Part shown: positions 1-10,902 of the stretch, in pieces
How the letters are laid out: each line of letters starts with the position of its first letter
Numbering within the stretch: position 1 is the first letter of the stretch
NCBI GenBank assembly: GCA_011316305.1
Contig: SAUG01000015.1
Span: 310,001 to 374,000 of the forward strand
DNA: 64,000 bases
Direction of reading: 5' to 3'
DNA from: Rusavskia elegans
Lineage: Eukaryota; Ascomycota; Lecanoromycetes; Teloschistales; Teloschistaceae
The notes under the pieces: model-generated
Database searches by the model: none
What the model was told of the DNA's origin: nothing
The model's input: only the letters and a program-made list of their open reading frames with translations
Translations under genes and position numbers: made by a program

Positions 1-475
1 TTCCTCGTGGCTTTCCATCTCCAGGAAGGTCTTGATCTGAGCTAAGGAAAGATTCTCCCGATAGCCCAACGTGACAAGCTCATCGAATGCACTTAGCAGT
101 TCATAGGCGTTCCGCAATATTTCCCGCTCATCTAAGCTCTTGCAAATACTGCTCACGACTTGGGCAAACAGGTGTAATGAATCGATGTCTTGTAGGATGT
201 TGGATTGGCGATTGGTGATTAGGACCATGTACAGTTCTTCCAGCGGCTGGTATACATAGCGAACATTATCTTGCTCGACGGTGGTATGCTGTGTCCCTGA
301 GTCGGCGAGCTTTGGGAATGATGCAAGTAACCCTTCAATCCTTGATCGTGACACTTCCCTGAATTGGCGTGAAAGAACGGCCTTCCCACCCCGGGTGCAT
401 ATGGACGCTGCGAGGACGACCTTTGTAAGATCAACGGAGGTTTCAAGAAGTCAGACACTGCTAGTAACGAACCAT
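1..475 (-). CDS. RET2: Coatomer subunit delta (delta-COP), N-terminal part
   Basis: The delta subunit of the COPI coat works in retrograde Golgi-to-ER vesicle transport at the cytosolic face of Golgi membranes. Seen: reverse-strand codons 420..1 give 140 open residues beginning VVLAASICTRGGKAV, followed by the longin-like N-terminal domain pattern of the family (SFPKLADSGTQHTTVEQDN, then YQPLEELYMVLITNRQSNIL, then ESHEE at the window edge). No Met lies directly upstream in frame. The best model puts ATG at 475..473, a 52-bp intron at 472..421 (GTTCGT...CAAAG, with a CTGAC branch site), then the main exon, giving MVVLAAS. A first exon holding only the start codon is my inference from the conserved N-terminus. 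The family is usually about 500 residues, so roughly 70 percent of the gene lies left of the window. It is divergent from the next gene. Confidence 0.93.
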
Positions 476-1007
476 ATCTGTTGATTGAAACCCTAGATAT
501 CGGTATAGAAGAACGCTGGTGCCACGCTAGAACATTTCAGTAAAGCCAAGGTTGGATTAAGTGACTACCACATGGGATGGAGTGATGGTGTTCGATTGCC
601 TTTGAATTGCTTTCGAAAAGACAGAATGTTCGTACCTCAGCCCTATGGCTTCTCCGCCTACTCTAGCGCGTCTGCCGCCCTTCCTCCGAGTTCCATTGGC
701 TTGCTTGGCTTAGCGGCGGAGCGCTTAGATGAGTCTATGACAGAAACGTCGGTTTCGGTTCCATTCCTCAGTCCTCACCAACCATGAGCCATCTACTCTA
801 CACAAAAACAGCGATCCTGACCTGACTTTATCTCTTTGTCGTTACAGCAGGTCGATAAGACGATAAATTGTACGGTTCAGTGCATAAACTGCTGTATGGT
901 CCAAGGCGATACATCCATCTCTTACATTCCCCTCACCTCACCATCTTCTTCGACCGCGTTCTTCACGCGCGCCTGGATACTAACCCGAGGAAGGATTGTT
1001 CTCGACA
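476..1007. promoter_or_regulatory. Divergent intergenic region between delta-COP and the acidic-protein gene
   Basis: About 530 bp lie between two divergently read start codons, so the stretch must hold both promoters and 5' leaders. Base composition is ordinary and short pyrimidine-rich runs precede the plus-strand start. I see no convincing TATA box or named factor site. Small open frames here do not match either neighbour and look accidental. Confidence 0.5.
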
Positions 1008-3832
1008 ATGGCGGATTTCCAGTCAGTAACTTCAATTGTCAACCTTGAAAGTCCAGAGGACCCTATGGAGGTTTACCCGGGTGGAGAGGATGATCCCGCT
1101 GGCGAGGATGGCATCGACATTGATCTCGACCTTCCAACTGACCACAATGAGAATATGTATGATGATGGAATGGTAGAAGACCCTGATGCTGAGGCGGAAG
1201 ACACCAGTCCCGACGCGGGTTTAGTCCCGGATGAAGAAATGATAGACGACGAAGATGAAGATGAAGGATCAGGCCACAAAACCTCTGAAGATCTCTATCT
1301 AGAGAATTACCAGGATTTGGACGACTTTGAGAATCCCGAGATCAAAGATCAATTTGATCTGCCTGTTGACACCGCTGAAGGAGCTGCACAAGTATCTGAG
1401 AGTGACCACATTTTGCCGTCAGAGTCAAATCTAGAAGACCAAGATCACCTGGTCGAGCATTTCCGCGACAATCAAAGCAACAAACCTGATATCTCGCCTG
1501 GTTATACTCAGTCGGATACGGATGAGAATCCAGTCCGCGAGGTACTCATCGCTCAAGACATCCCAACGGCATCTCCAGCAGTGTCATTGGATAGACCTGT
1601 CACACATGTACACGACCCTGAGTCCATTCCGGACCATGTCCATCATCGTACCCATGATACACATACGCCGTCTGAGGGAGTGACATCAGGATTACAAAAC
1701 CCGCTTACACCTGCGGAAGAGCAACAGACACCACCAGGATCGACCCTTTCGGGAACCTTTGGACCAGTCGCCAAGATCGAAGGGACTGAGCACCATGCAG
1801 GAACGACAGCTAGAAAGAGAGTGGAGCACGCACGTCATGATTCAAACTCGCCAAGTACCGGTAGCAGCTGGCAGGATGATTTACCAAAGATGTCCGCAAT
1901 CAAGGGGGAAAACGCCTCCAAGACATGTTCGAGTACCCAGCATCATCCCTTTTCGCCCAGCACCAATGTTTTCCAAGTGCGTGATGAAGATCCTAACGAA
2001 CCGACAGCCTCTGAAACGAATCCCTTTCATGAAAAACAGGCTGTTCAAGAGATTCCGCATGTGCACCCGGTGACAGTGAAATACCAGGAGCGTGAGATGT
2101 ACTTGTTTCCCCCCACTGAAGACCAAAAAGACCACGATAAGTATTTTTTGCCATTTGAAGGTCTGGCAGCAGAAGGAATACAAAGTCTTTTCCAAGGTTT
2201 CAGGGACTATCTTGGAGAAAGCATTAGCGATATGGAAGAGTTGGAGATCAAATTTGATGACCTTGATCTCTGGATCTCAGAGGTGAGTTTGGGTCCCCAA
2301 AGCTTGCGAAGGAATATCTGACTGACATTCCTTGCAGTCCAACATTGACACTGCCAACACAACTCTAGTTCACATACTCGATATCTACCGTCAGTTGCAC
2401 TACAATGAGAGCGATGATCCCCCTGAACCCATGCATCTGACTCTGTTGACAAACGCCCGGTTTGCGGACAAACTCAAAAACTTGGCGAATCTGGCAACAC
2501 AGGGTGTAGGCCTATCACAGCTTGCATACGAAGAAGATCTATCTGCGGATGATGAGTCGCTCGACAACCCGCAAACACTAGATGGGATCGAAGCGCTTGA
2601 ATCTCCAATGGGAAGCGCAAATCCAGCTAGTGCAAATGTATCCACGTTAGGGACGAATGATATTCAGCCCGAACCATCAGTCAAACATACACTGAACGAA
2701 TCCTCTGCCACCGAGTCCACTAATACCAAGGGCTTGTTGAGCAATGGCGCAGAAGACGTATTTGAAAACGAGCTTCCGCTATCAGAGCGTACTGACTCAG
2801 GAAATGCCACGGATCTGGAAGAACCCGTAATAGAGACTGTAGCCGCGTTGAACACGGATTATACTTCCGACCCCTCGGTCTTACAAGATTTTGAGATTTC
2901 AATGAACATGTCTGGGCCACAAACCTCTGACGCTGCGAACGAAGATTTTAAGGGAGAAGAATACTACGAGGACGAAGGAGGTTTTGGTGTCGAAGAAAAT
3001 GCTTACCCTAACGAAGAACAGTCAGTCGGCTCATCTACGGTCCAAGGTGACGACACCGAACGTCTTAAAGACGACGCAGAATTATCAAATGATGTGAGTC
3101 TGCTTGATGATCCTTTGGCAAGCACACAGCAACAACCGCTTTCCAGACCTAACAATAATTTGGAGGTGGAAGATGTCATCTCTTACGAGACTGACGAAGA
3201 AGAGGACGCCGAGGACGTCACCGAGGCCGTCGAGAACGACCTTCAATGGCAAGGTGGCGACGTGGCAGATCTTGGAAGTTCGGAACTCAAAAGATCGGAA
3301 CCTGCTGCCCTGCATGACACCGATGATACGTCCTTCCACGCGTCAATCTATGACAACGACCATGCGTTCCAGGCTGTGAACAACCTAGATGCTGGCGCTC
3401 AAGGTAATGATACAGACTGTGATGGCTTTGGCAAGGATGAGGACAAACAAATCCATGAGCATGACAAACGCGAACAAGCTACGAGGAAAACGGATGCCAT
3501 CGGCATGGCCTTTCAGAACTCCAGCCCAGATGGAGCCCCACTGGGGCTGTCGGCGCAGATGAGTGTGCATCCAGCCGAGGACGATGATGAAATAACGTTT
3601 GATGAAGAGGGACAGGCAGAAGCACAGGACTTATCGGGTGCTCTCACTGACCCTGCTTTCCAACACCCGGCTCGCTCGAGCCCAGCCGCGTTGAAACGTG
3701 GTCGAGGAACTGATGAGCCTACAGACATAGACCATGGCCAAGGTAAGTGACGACGGCATCGAATGTCTCAACGAGCGCGCATAGCTAACTTTCCTGCGCC
3801 ACCCAGACACGAAAAGGGTCCGTTCCGGATGA
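1008..3832 (+). CDS. Highly acidic fungal protein of unknown function (901 aa)
   Basis: I do not recognise a functional family; it resembles uncharacterised acidic proteins conserved in filamentous ascomycetes. Exons: 1008-2282, 2338-3742, 3807-3832. Introns of 55 and 64 bp have GTGAGT...TTGCAG and GTAAGT...ACCCAG borders, and phases join cleanly (a phase-0 junction, then a codon split 1+2). The protein starts MADFQSVTS and ends KRVRSG. The first 110 residues are packed with Asp and Glu. The middle is low-complexity and rich in Ser, Thr, Pro and His. A probably folded stretch spans the first junction (from FEGLAAEGIQSLFQGF through DLDLWISE to HILDIYRQLHYNE). The C-terminal half is again acidic (DVISYETDEEEDAEDV) and the protein closes with a short basic tail. 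No signal peptide or membrane segment is visible. A nuclear or chromatin role would fit the composition but is speculation. ATG 1008 is the first usable Met in frame. Confidence 0.85.
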
Positions 3833-5212
3833 TTCAGCTGTACATGCACAATGTTTCAACATATCAAATCACCTCGCCCATGATTCTCACATGATCAAGA
3901 TCGTCGCATCACAATACAGCTCTCGCATCTCGAGTTCGTCTAGAATCGACGATTCTATTGCGATAAATACAAATCGACCTCTACGATAATGGGGGCTGGA
4001 CGACTAACCTCCTATCAGCTCAGGAATGCGGACGAGACGGCGTTTAGGCATGACTACGGTAGGTCAAAGAGATGGGTAAGTTGCGGGCAAGTAGAGGTAA
4101 AGTACGTCCTGTCGCCTTCGAATTTTGCAAGATACCCAATGTTCATTCACACTCCCCTTCTGCTCGCGCTACCACCAAACGTTGGATTCCCGTACCCCCG
4201 CACTTCGACGTTTTTACTTACATAGTACTCGGCATCATCTTGAGCTTCTCGATAGAATGAAGCTTACGGTGGATTGTTCGGCTGGGCCTTGTCTTATTGT
4301 GTCTTTGGACATTCTAGACGTCAGGGCAGGCGAGTCCTAGGCAGAGGGGAGACTTCAAATGGAAAAGCAGCTGGCAGGTTGAGGGGTTTAGCAGCATTGT
4401 AAAATGTTCTACATCTGTAGTTCATGGCTAGAGATATCCTTTCGACGTGACAGTCGATGACTTGCCTGAACAGAAGTGCAACGAATTGGTGGCGCAGTCA
4501 TCCTCGAGGTATCACTGGCTAAAGGCTATTCCCAATTATGATTTTGGTTACGGCGTTGGTGGCGTCACAGCGGCCTGAACGGTACACTTGTGGTGAAGAA
4601 GTTTGCTCGAGTAAAGTATGGTGCATCATCTTTGATTACCCCGGGGCAGGCTTTCTCCCTATCCATAAACAACAAGGTAATGAATAATAATAATAATACA
4701 AAACCATTCGACCACTGTATCGACGCCGCTAGGAAGGTAAGGTACCTCAAGGTAATGATTAAGGTAAGACCCACCGACTATAAATAGCAACGCTTTCCGA
4801 TTAGCGCAATGCAGCCGAACAGGGAGAGTTTGAACTTCGAACTACGTGAGGATCATTCTTCTCCACGAGAATGGTTGTGCCCGCCCGAAAACCAGTTGAT
4901 ACAATAACCTCTCACGATCCATGTACTACCCGAGCTCTTGTACACGACAGCGTAGGCCGATACGACGTCGAATGAGCCGGATACCATTATTGCCTCGAGC
5001 GGTACAACCTTGAGGACCTACTTTCGCTACTACACCAATCTTCTCCCTCCTTGCGCTCATTCAAAGCTTGCGCCATACGCTTCAGCAGGCAGCCTGTACA
5101 ACTCCGACTTCGACCTGGCGCTGCCTGTGGCTGTTTATCCAGGGCGCAGCGCCAGGCGAAGGATCTGGGACAAACAAAGGGGTTCGGCTCAGTCGGGCAT
5201 TGGGTCGACAAG
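3833..5212. other. Intergenic region: 3' end of the acidic-protein gene and promoter of the NIPA gene
   Basis: About 1.4 kb without a gene I can support. It contains an (AAT)n microsatellite near 4683-4698. The small open frames at 3989-4340 and 4565-4787 have no recognisable protein features. A frame open from 5051 runs into the NIPA start but reads unlike that family, so it is probably leader sequence. No RNA gene seen. Confidence 0.5.
4683..4698. repeat. (AAT)n microsatellite
   Basis: Four to five tandem AAT units lie upstream of the NIPA-type gene. It is a simple repeat with no evident function. Confidence 0.7.
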
Positions 5213-6528
5213 ATGGTGGAAGACAAATATATAGGCCTGGCCCTAGCCATTCTATCCACCATGGCCATTGGGACGAGTTTTGTCATCACCAAGAAAGGTC
5301 TACTCGAAGCCAGCGAACGACATGGTTTTGAAGGCGATGGATTCGCGTACCTGAAAAGTCCCACTTGGTGGGGAGGCATTGTCACCATGGTAGTTGGTGA
5401 GGTTGCCAACTTCGCCGCTTACGCTTTTGCCCCAGCGATCCTGGTCACGCCGTTGGGTGCATTGAGTGTCCTGATCGGCGCCGTGCTGGGGGCATACTTC
5501 TTAAAGGAACAGCTGGGTACGCTGGGAAAGCTTGGGTGTGCCATGTGCCTGATAGGCTCGGTCATTATTGTGCTTCATGCACCACCAGACAAAGAGATCA
5601 ATACCGTCGATGAAATCTTACACTACGCCATTCATCCAGGTAAGAGGCCCAGGACCCCGGTCCCGAAATCGTGTTGAACCGCTGTGTACAGGTTTCCTAC
5701 TCTATTGCGCCGCAGTTGCTATCTTCTCAAGCGTGATGATCTATAGGGTTGCGCCACTCCATGGGAAAAAGAACCCTCTGATATACATTTCCATCTGCTC
5801 TACTGTCGGATCAATATCGGTAATGTCGGTCAAGGCATTTGGCATTGCCCTTAAGTTGACCCTCGGTGGGACCAACCAGTTCACTTACCCATCAACTTAT
5901 GTTTTTATCATCGTTACCGTCGTCTGCATCCTGACCCAAATGAATTATTTCAACAAGGCTCTCAGCCAGTTTTCAACATCCCTGTAAGTCTTCGATCCGA
6001 GAAGCGCCACAAGCTACGAGAGTGACGGAGGCTAACATGTCACATCGTAGCGTCAATCCGTTGTACTACGTCACTTTTACCACTGCCACCCTGTGTGCGT
6101 CTTTCATATTGTTCCGAGGCTTCAATACAACGGATGCAGTCAATACCATATCCTTGCTGAGTGGCTTCCTGGTGATTTTCACCGGGGTTTACCTCCTCAA
6201 TTTGTCCCGGGGAGATCCCAACGGCCAGAAGCATCTTCGGGGCAAAGGCGAAGATGGGATACCCACCGACGGTATCACCGGCCTTCAAACACGAGCGAGC
6301 ATGCAGGCTCGTCGCAGCGGTGAAGGTTGTCGGACCAGCAACGGCAGTGTGGGCTTCAGTAGTCGGGGCGACAGAGAAGGCCTGATTCACTCTTATGACG
6401 AAGAAAACGGAGCGTTCGGATTGACGGATTTGACAGAAGACAGTGAAGAGGATTATGAAACTCCGCGGCCGAGTGTTAATGGACGGATTCACCAAAATCA
6501 GCAGTACTCGAAAGTGCAGGATCAATGA
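5213..6528 (+). CDS. NIPA-family magnesium transporter (DUF803), 398 aa
   Basis: NIPA proteins are multi-pass membrane proteins that take up magnesium and sit in the plasma or endosomal membrane. Exons: 5213-5639, 5692-5983, 6051-6528; introns of 52 and 67 bp start GTAAGA and GTAAGT and end in AG, and codons split 1+2 and 2+1 rejoin correctly. The protein begins MVEDKYIGLALAI, a typical family start, which is why I chose this ATG over upstream Met codons. Family segments seen: GTSFVITKKGL in the first hairpin, SPTWWGG, then FAPAILVTPLGALSVLIGAV and KLGCAMCLIGSVIIVLHAP in exon 1; VMSVKAFGIALKLT in exon 2; VNPLYYVTFT at the start of exon 3. About nine hydrophobic segments end near residue 290. 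The last 105 residues are a hydrophilic acidic cytosolic tail. Length is usual for fungal members. The exact ion specificity is inferred from the family. Confidence 0.93.
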
Positions 6529-7162
6529 CACACCTTGTACGAAGTATTTGTACGAGGAAGATGATCCATTGTTTCTATGCGGCGCATATCGATGTGTTGA
6601 CTACAGGCGGGTTGTTTGACGACTACTACCTCTCGCAAAGTCAGCTTGCATCTTGTCGATGCATTTGACGTGCGTTCCTTCTAGATAAGGAGGCTTTCAT
6701 GTACCATTTAAGATACCCCGAAACCAATTTATATCGTGTCCTAGGCTCGCATCTATATACGACTACACCACCTGTCGACCACGAATCGAATCCATCCTCA
6801 GACGAGCGGCGTCGTGTCAGAAATCGATTGCGACATGGGCCACACAGCAACAACCACCAGACAACAAGCCTCTAAAAGCCCATTACCGTCGCTACTGCGG
6901 TCTTTCAGCTGTATATCGACATTTAAGCAATCGTTAGAACGAAATTACATTTCGAGGTACCGACTGCTGTACGGCCGAGGGCCCCAGTTGCGATTGATCG
7001 AAGAGCGGAAGCGCTCCGTTTCAACAATCTAATCGATAAGCCCCGAGGGCCAGTCGATCTTGCATCGTCATCGTCGCTCAGCAGGCTTTGGTCGAGAATT
7101 TGCATTCAACCAGCGTTACGGTTTCATTATCTTGCATGGGTACCCCCGAACACACCGAGCCC
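6529..7162. other. Intergenic region between the NIPA and SAC-phosphatase genes
   Basis: About 630 bp between two genes read in the same direction, so it should hold the 3' end of one and the promoter of the other. The small open frames have no recognisable product. No clear terminator, tRNA or other RNA seen. Confidence 0.5.
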
Positions 7163-10100
7163 ATGCCAGCTCTCATTCGAAAACTGGGTATCTCCGCCGC
7201 TGTTGACGGCCTGATCCTACAACCTCACAGCCAACGTGACCAACGCGCAAACCCTGCTCTTCAGATTCGTTATACGACACAGGGCTCTGCAACTCTAATA
7301 TCGGCACCGAACAATGACTTGGCAAAGTCGGCCACCTTGGAGATTTATGGCCTTGTTGGTTGTCGGCCTTGACCACTGTACTGGCGATTGTCTCGCTGAC
7401 AGCATCCGCTCCAAGGCTTATTAAACATTGCCTCCGCCTCGTATTTGGTTTCGATTCTGCGCAGGCAGCAAGTGGCTCAGATCCGCGGATCTCCCGTCTA
7501 TGTCATCACCTCGGTGGCTCTGATCCCTTTGTCTTCGCAATCAGATGCTGAAAAGGCCATCGAACAAACGAACAAGGAGGCACAGCGACACACAAGTCAT
7601 CAGGAGGCTCAAGATGTGTCGATTGAGAGCCATGGCTTGGCCGATGAGGACTCCGAGGGTCAAGTTACCGACGATAGTCCAGAACAGCCCAAGGCACTTA
7701 CTCCATCCGGCAATACTAGGCCGAAGTCGCAAGAGGGAAATGATAGTATTGCACAAGACGTCATGGGTAAAAGAGGCCAGTATGGACGGTTCGCTGAAAG
7801 TTGGTTCTCAAGAAAAGGTTGGACAACTGAGCGCAGAAGAGCTCAGGGGATGAGTGCGGATGATGTGGGAAAGAGCGAAGGTTTCCGAAAGGGACAAAAA
7901 GGTGATCTACATGATATAGAAGAAAATATCGAGAACGATGGCAAGAACTTGCCCGGAGGTCCAGCACAACGACTCCCACAGCAAGGTGCTTCCCAAGGAC
8001 AGGATGTAATGAGTACCCTCCTTCCAAAGTTGCTCAGAACGACGAAGATGTTATTCGCCTCGCGGAGTTTCTTCTACTCCTACGATTGCGATATCACTCG
8101 AAGGGTTGGAGAACAAACGGTTAAGACCCCAAACGTACCTTTGTATAGATCTGTCGATCCACTGGTGGGTCACTCTTCGAGATCCTCGTCACGAGTAACA
8201 CACACACACATTAACAGTCACGCCGTAGTTCTTTTGGAATTGCAATTTGGTTCTACCCTTCATCGAAAATGGTGACCATGCCTATGTCTTGCCTTTGATG
8301 CAAGGCTTTGTTGGTCAGCGAAGCTTTGATATCGGTTCGAAATCTTCCAGAGATCCGTCGAAAGTAATATCAGAAGCGCAAGAGGGTGTCAAGGATATCA
8401 TCGAGACTCAGAAGCGCCCCGAAGCTGCTTCAAGCTTCCTGCTCACGCTCATATCACGGCGATCTGTTAAGCGACCGGGCCTTCGATATCTGCGACGAGG
8501 AATCGACGAGGAAGGCTACGCTGCGAATAGTGTGGAAACAGAACAAATCCTCTCCAGAGCTTCTTGGGCATGGAGTGAGAAAGTATATTCGTTTACACAA
8601 TTCCGAGGATCGATACCTTTGTATTTTTCGCAGTCACCTTATGCCTTCAAACCAATTCCAGTATTACAGCACGGCTTTGAAACAAACCATGATGCTTTCA
8701 GGCGCCATTTCTCAAATCTCGTTGGCCGGTATGGAGACCTCCAGATTGCATCGCTGGTTGACAAGCATGGAGGAGAGGCAGAGATTGGACAGCAATACGA
8801 GGAACATACGAAGCGCTTAGTCGCCGAGGGAGGCGTCAGCAAGCCGGCCTTCGAATGGTTCGACTTCCACGATGTGTGTCGCGGCATGCGGTTCGAGAAC
8901 GTAGCGGACCTCATTCATACGATGGGTGACACACTTGACAGATTTGGGACAACGGTCGAGGTAAACGGGGAGATCCAAACGAGCCAAAGAGGCGTCCTGC
9001 GTACTAACTGCATGGACTGCCTTGACCGAACAAACGTTGTCCAAAGCGCTTGTGCGTCCAGAGCCCTCGAACAGCAGCTCAAACAAGAAGGAGTAGAGAT
9101 CAATCTCCAAACAGATACCAAGACCCAATGGTTCAATACCCTTTGGGCGGACAGTAAGTAGTTTTTGGGGCTCCTTTCCCCCAATTCCGCTTGACTTTGG
9201 GAGCTATCCCTGGCAAGCTAGGTATTCGAGACCTCGTTGACACGTCAACGCTGCCAAACTATAGGATGAGACATACCATGTTGAATCTCATTTGTAATTC
9301 CGAGACATTTGCATTGCAGGCATGCTGACCTCGCAACCTCCTGTAGATGGAGACGCTATATCCCGGCAGTACTCAAGCACAGCTGCACTAAAGGGGGACT
9401 ACACCCGTACCAGGAAACGCGATTATCGGGGCGCTCTGAACGATTTCGGCCTCACGCTGTCGAGGTACTACAACAACATCGTCAATGATTATTTTTCTCA
9501 AGCAGCCATCGATTTTCTGCTGGGCAACGTGACTGAACAGGTATTTGAGGAGTTTGAAGCTGACATGATGAGCAACGATCCCGCCATCTCGATGCGAAAG
9601 GTCAGAGCCAACGCCATCGACACGAGCTCCAAGATAGTCATCGCCGAACAGCGCGAAGATCTCATGGGCGGCTGGACCCTGCTGAGTCCCAAGGAACCGA
9701 ACACTGTGCGAACATTTCCGTTCGAAGAAGTAATCCTGCTCTTGACCGACGCAGCCCTCTACGCCGTCCGTTTCGACTGGAACCTGGAGAAGGTGTCGTC
9801 TTTCGAGCGAGTTGATCTGCGTAGTGTGGCCGGTAAGAACGGAATTCTCACTTTCTTACATAATTTTAACCGAAAAAGGCATCATGCACGGCAGCTATAT
9901 CACTTCGACCCTTACAGCGATCCAGACAGACGAAAACAAGAATGTGGGACTCGTAATCAAGTATCGACCGGGAAAGGAGGATATCGCAAGGGTCAACACG
10001 CGATCCCTAAGCACAGCAGTCCAGCCTGATAGTGACCCCGACTCGGCCCGCACAACTGCAATCGCTAAACTCTTCACTCCATCAGAATCAGGCCTGTCGT

Positions 10101-10426
10101 CACCTCAAGGCCGGGGCAAGTCATCAAGCAGGGACGGCCAAACCCTCAGAATTCTGGCTTTCAAAGCTTTACCAGCCAAGACGAGTCTCGCCAACGTTGG
10201 CGGACAGGAAGCCGATACTGGGACAGTTAGCGAGAAAGACTTTATCAACGGTATCTGCGAGGATATTCGAAGGGCAGCGTATGGAGGAGACGGAGGGGGG
10301 AGTGACACGGGATTTGGGGGGGATTTCGTTGAGGAGAAAGAAATCATTAGCTTGAATCAGGCCAAAAGAAGCACGGGGTACCTGGAGCAGTGGAAATTTG
10401 AGTTGAAGAAGTTGGTCTGGGCTTGA
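7163..10426 (+). CDS. SAC-domain phosphoinositide phosphatase with hSac2 domain (967 aa, INPP5F/Sac2-like)
   Basis: This enzyme should remove phosphate from phosphoinositides on cytosolic membrane faces, as endosomal Sac2/INPP5F does. Exons: 7163-7358, 7416-8164, 8229-9153, 9347-9832, 9879-10426; introns of 57, 64, 193 and 46 bp, all GT-AG, with phases that rejoin conserved segments. The start MPALIRKLGISAAVDGLIL is the family-like N-terminus. Residues 1-315 hold the SAC N-terminal lobe (VAQIRGSPVYVITSVALIPL), interrupted by a hydrophilic linker of about 150 residues. The catalytic CX5R loop reads RTNCMDCLDRTN with Cys near 576 and Arg near 582, so the active site looks intact. After it come GDYTRTRKRDYRGALND and the hSac2/PH-like domain (RKVRANAIDTSSK to IQTDENKNVGLVIKYRP). 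No transmembrane anchor is visible, unlike ER Sac1. Substrate choice is inferred. The 193-bp intron is long for this locus, and the first donor (GTTGTC) is weak. Confidence 0.92.
8196..8209. repeat. (CA)n run inside an intron of the SAC gene
   Basis: A short run of alternating A and C lies in the second intron (8165-8228). The intron keeps GTGGGT at the donor and TAG at the acceptor, so the repeat does not disturb splicing signals. Confidence 0.6.
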
Positions 10427-10902
10427 AGATAATGGCATGAAGGATTGGGGCCGGTCGAGGTGCGCGTGCATTGTATATTCTGACCTTCATCGGTCCCTTT
10501 GTCATGTATGGCTTGAGTAACTGCAACTGGTGGCTCCGAGTCCCCTTTTGTGAACGAGCTTCAGTGTTGATGCTCTATTGCTATGTACTGGATCGAATGA
10601 CAACGCTGTCCTTCCAACCCCCAACGATAGACCGCCCGGATGCAGAACACTCGCTATCGTACATATTTTGCTGCTCGGAACAATGCATGAGCAACCAATG
10701 CCAATCGCTGCTCTCTCTCAACATCTCTCCAGCTGACACTAGAAAATAAGGATGCTCATATGGTGCAGAGGATTTCTCAGCGACCACTGGATTTTGGATA
10801 ACCGAACAGAGCAAGAACAAGCATATCCGTGAACGGCAAGAATCTCAAAAAACAAGAAAATACCGCAGCGTGCTGAAGAAAACCCTATCGCATCTTATCC
10901 CA
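10427..10902. other. Convergent 3' intergenic region (SAC / phosphodiesterase)
   Basis: About 475 bp between the stop codons of two converging genes. Both transcripts must end here. Moderately AT-rich, with no open frame I would support and no obvious paired polyadenylation signals. Confidence 0.5.

Noticed and set aside
996..1007. Start of the acidic protein at 996
   Set aside because: The codon there is TTG; the first ATG in frame is at 1008.
5051..5212. N-terminal extension of the NIPA protein
   Set aside because: The frame is open upstream but basic and unlike the family, whereas MVEDKYIGLALAI is the typical start.
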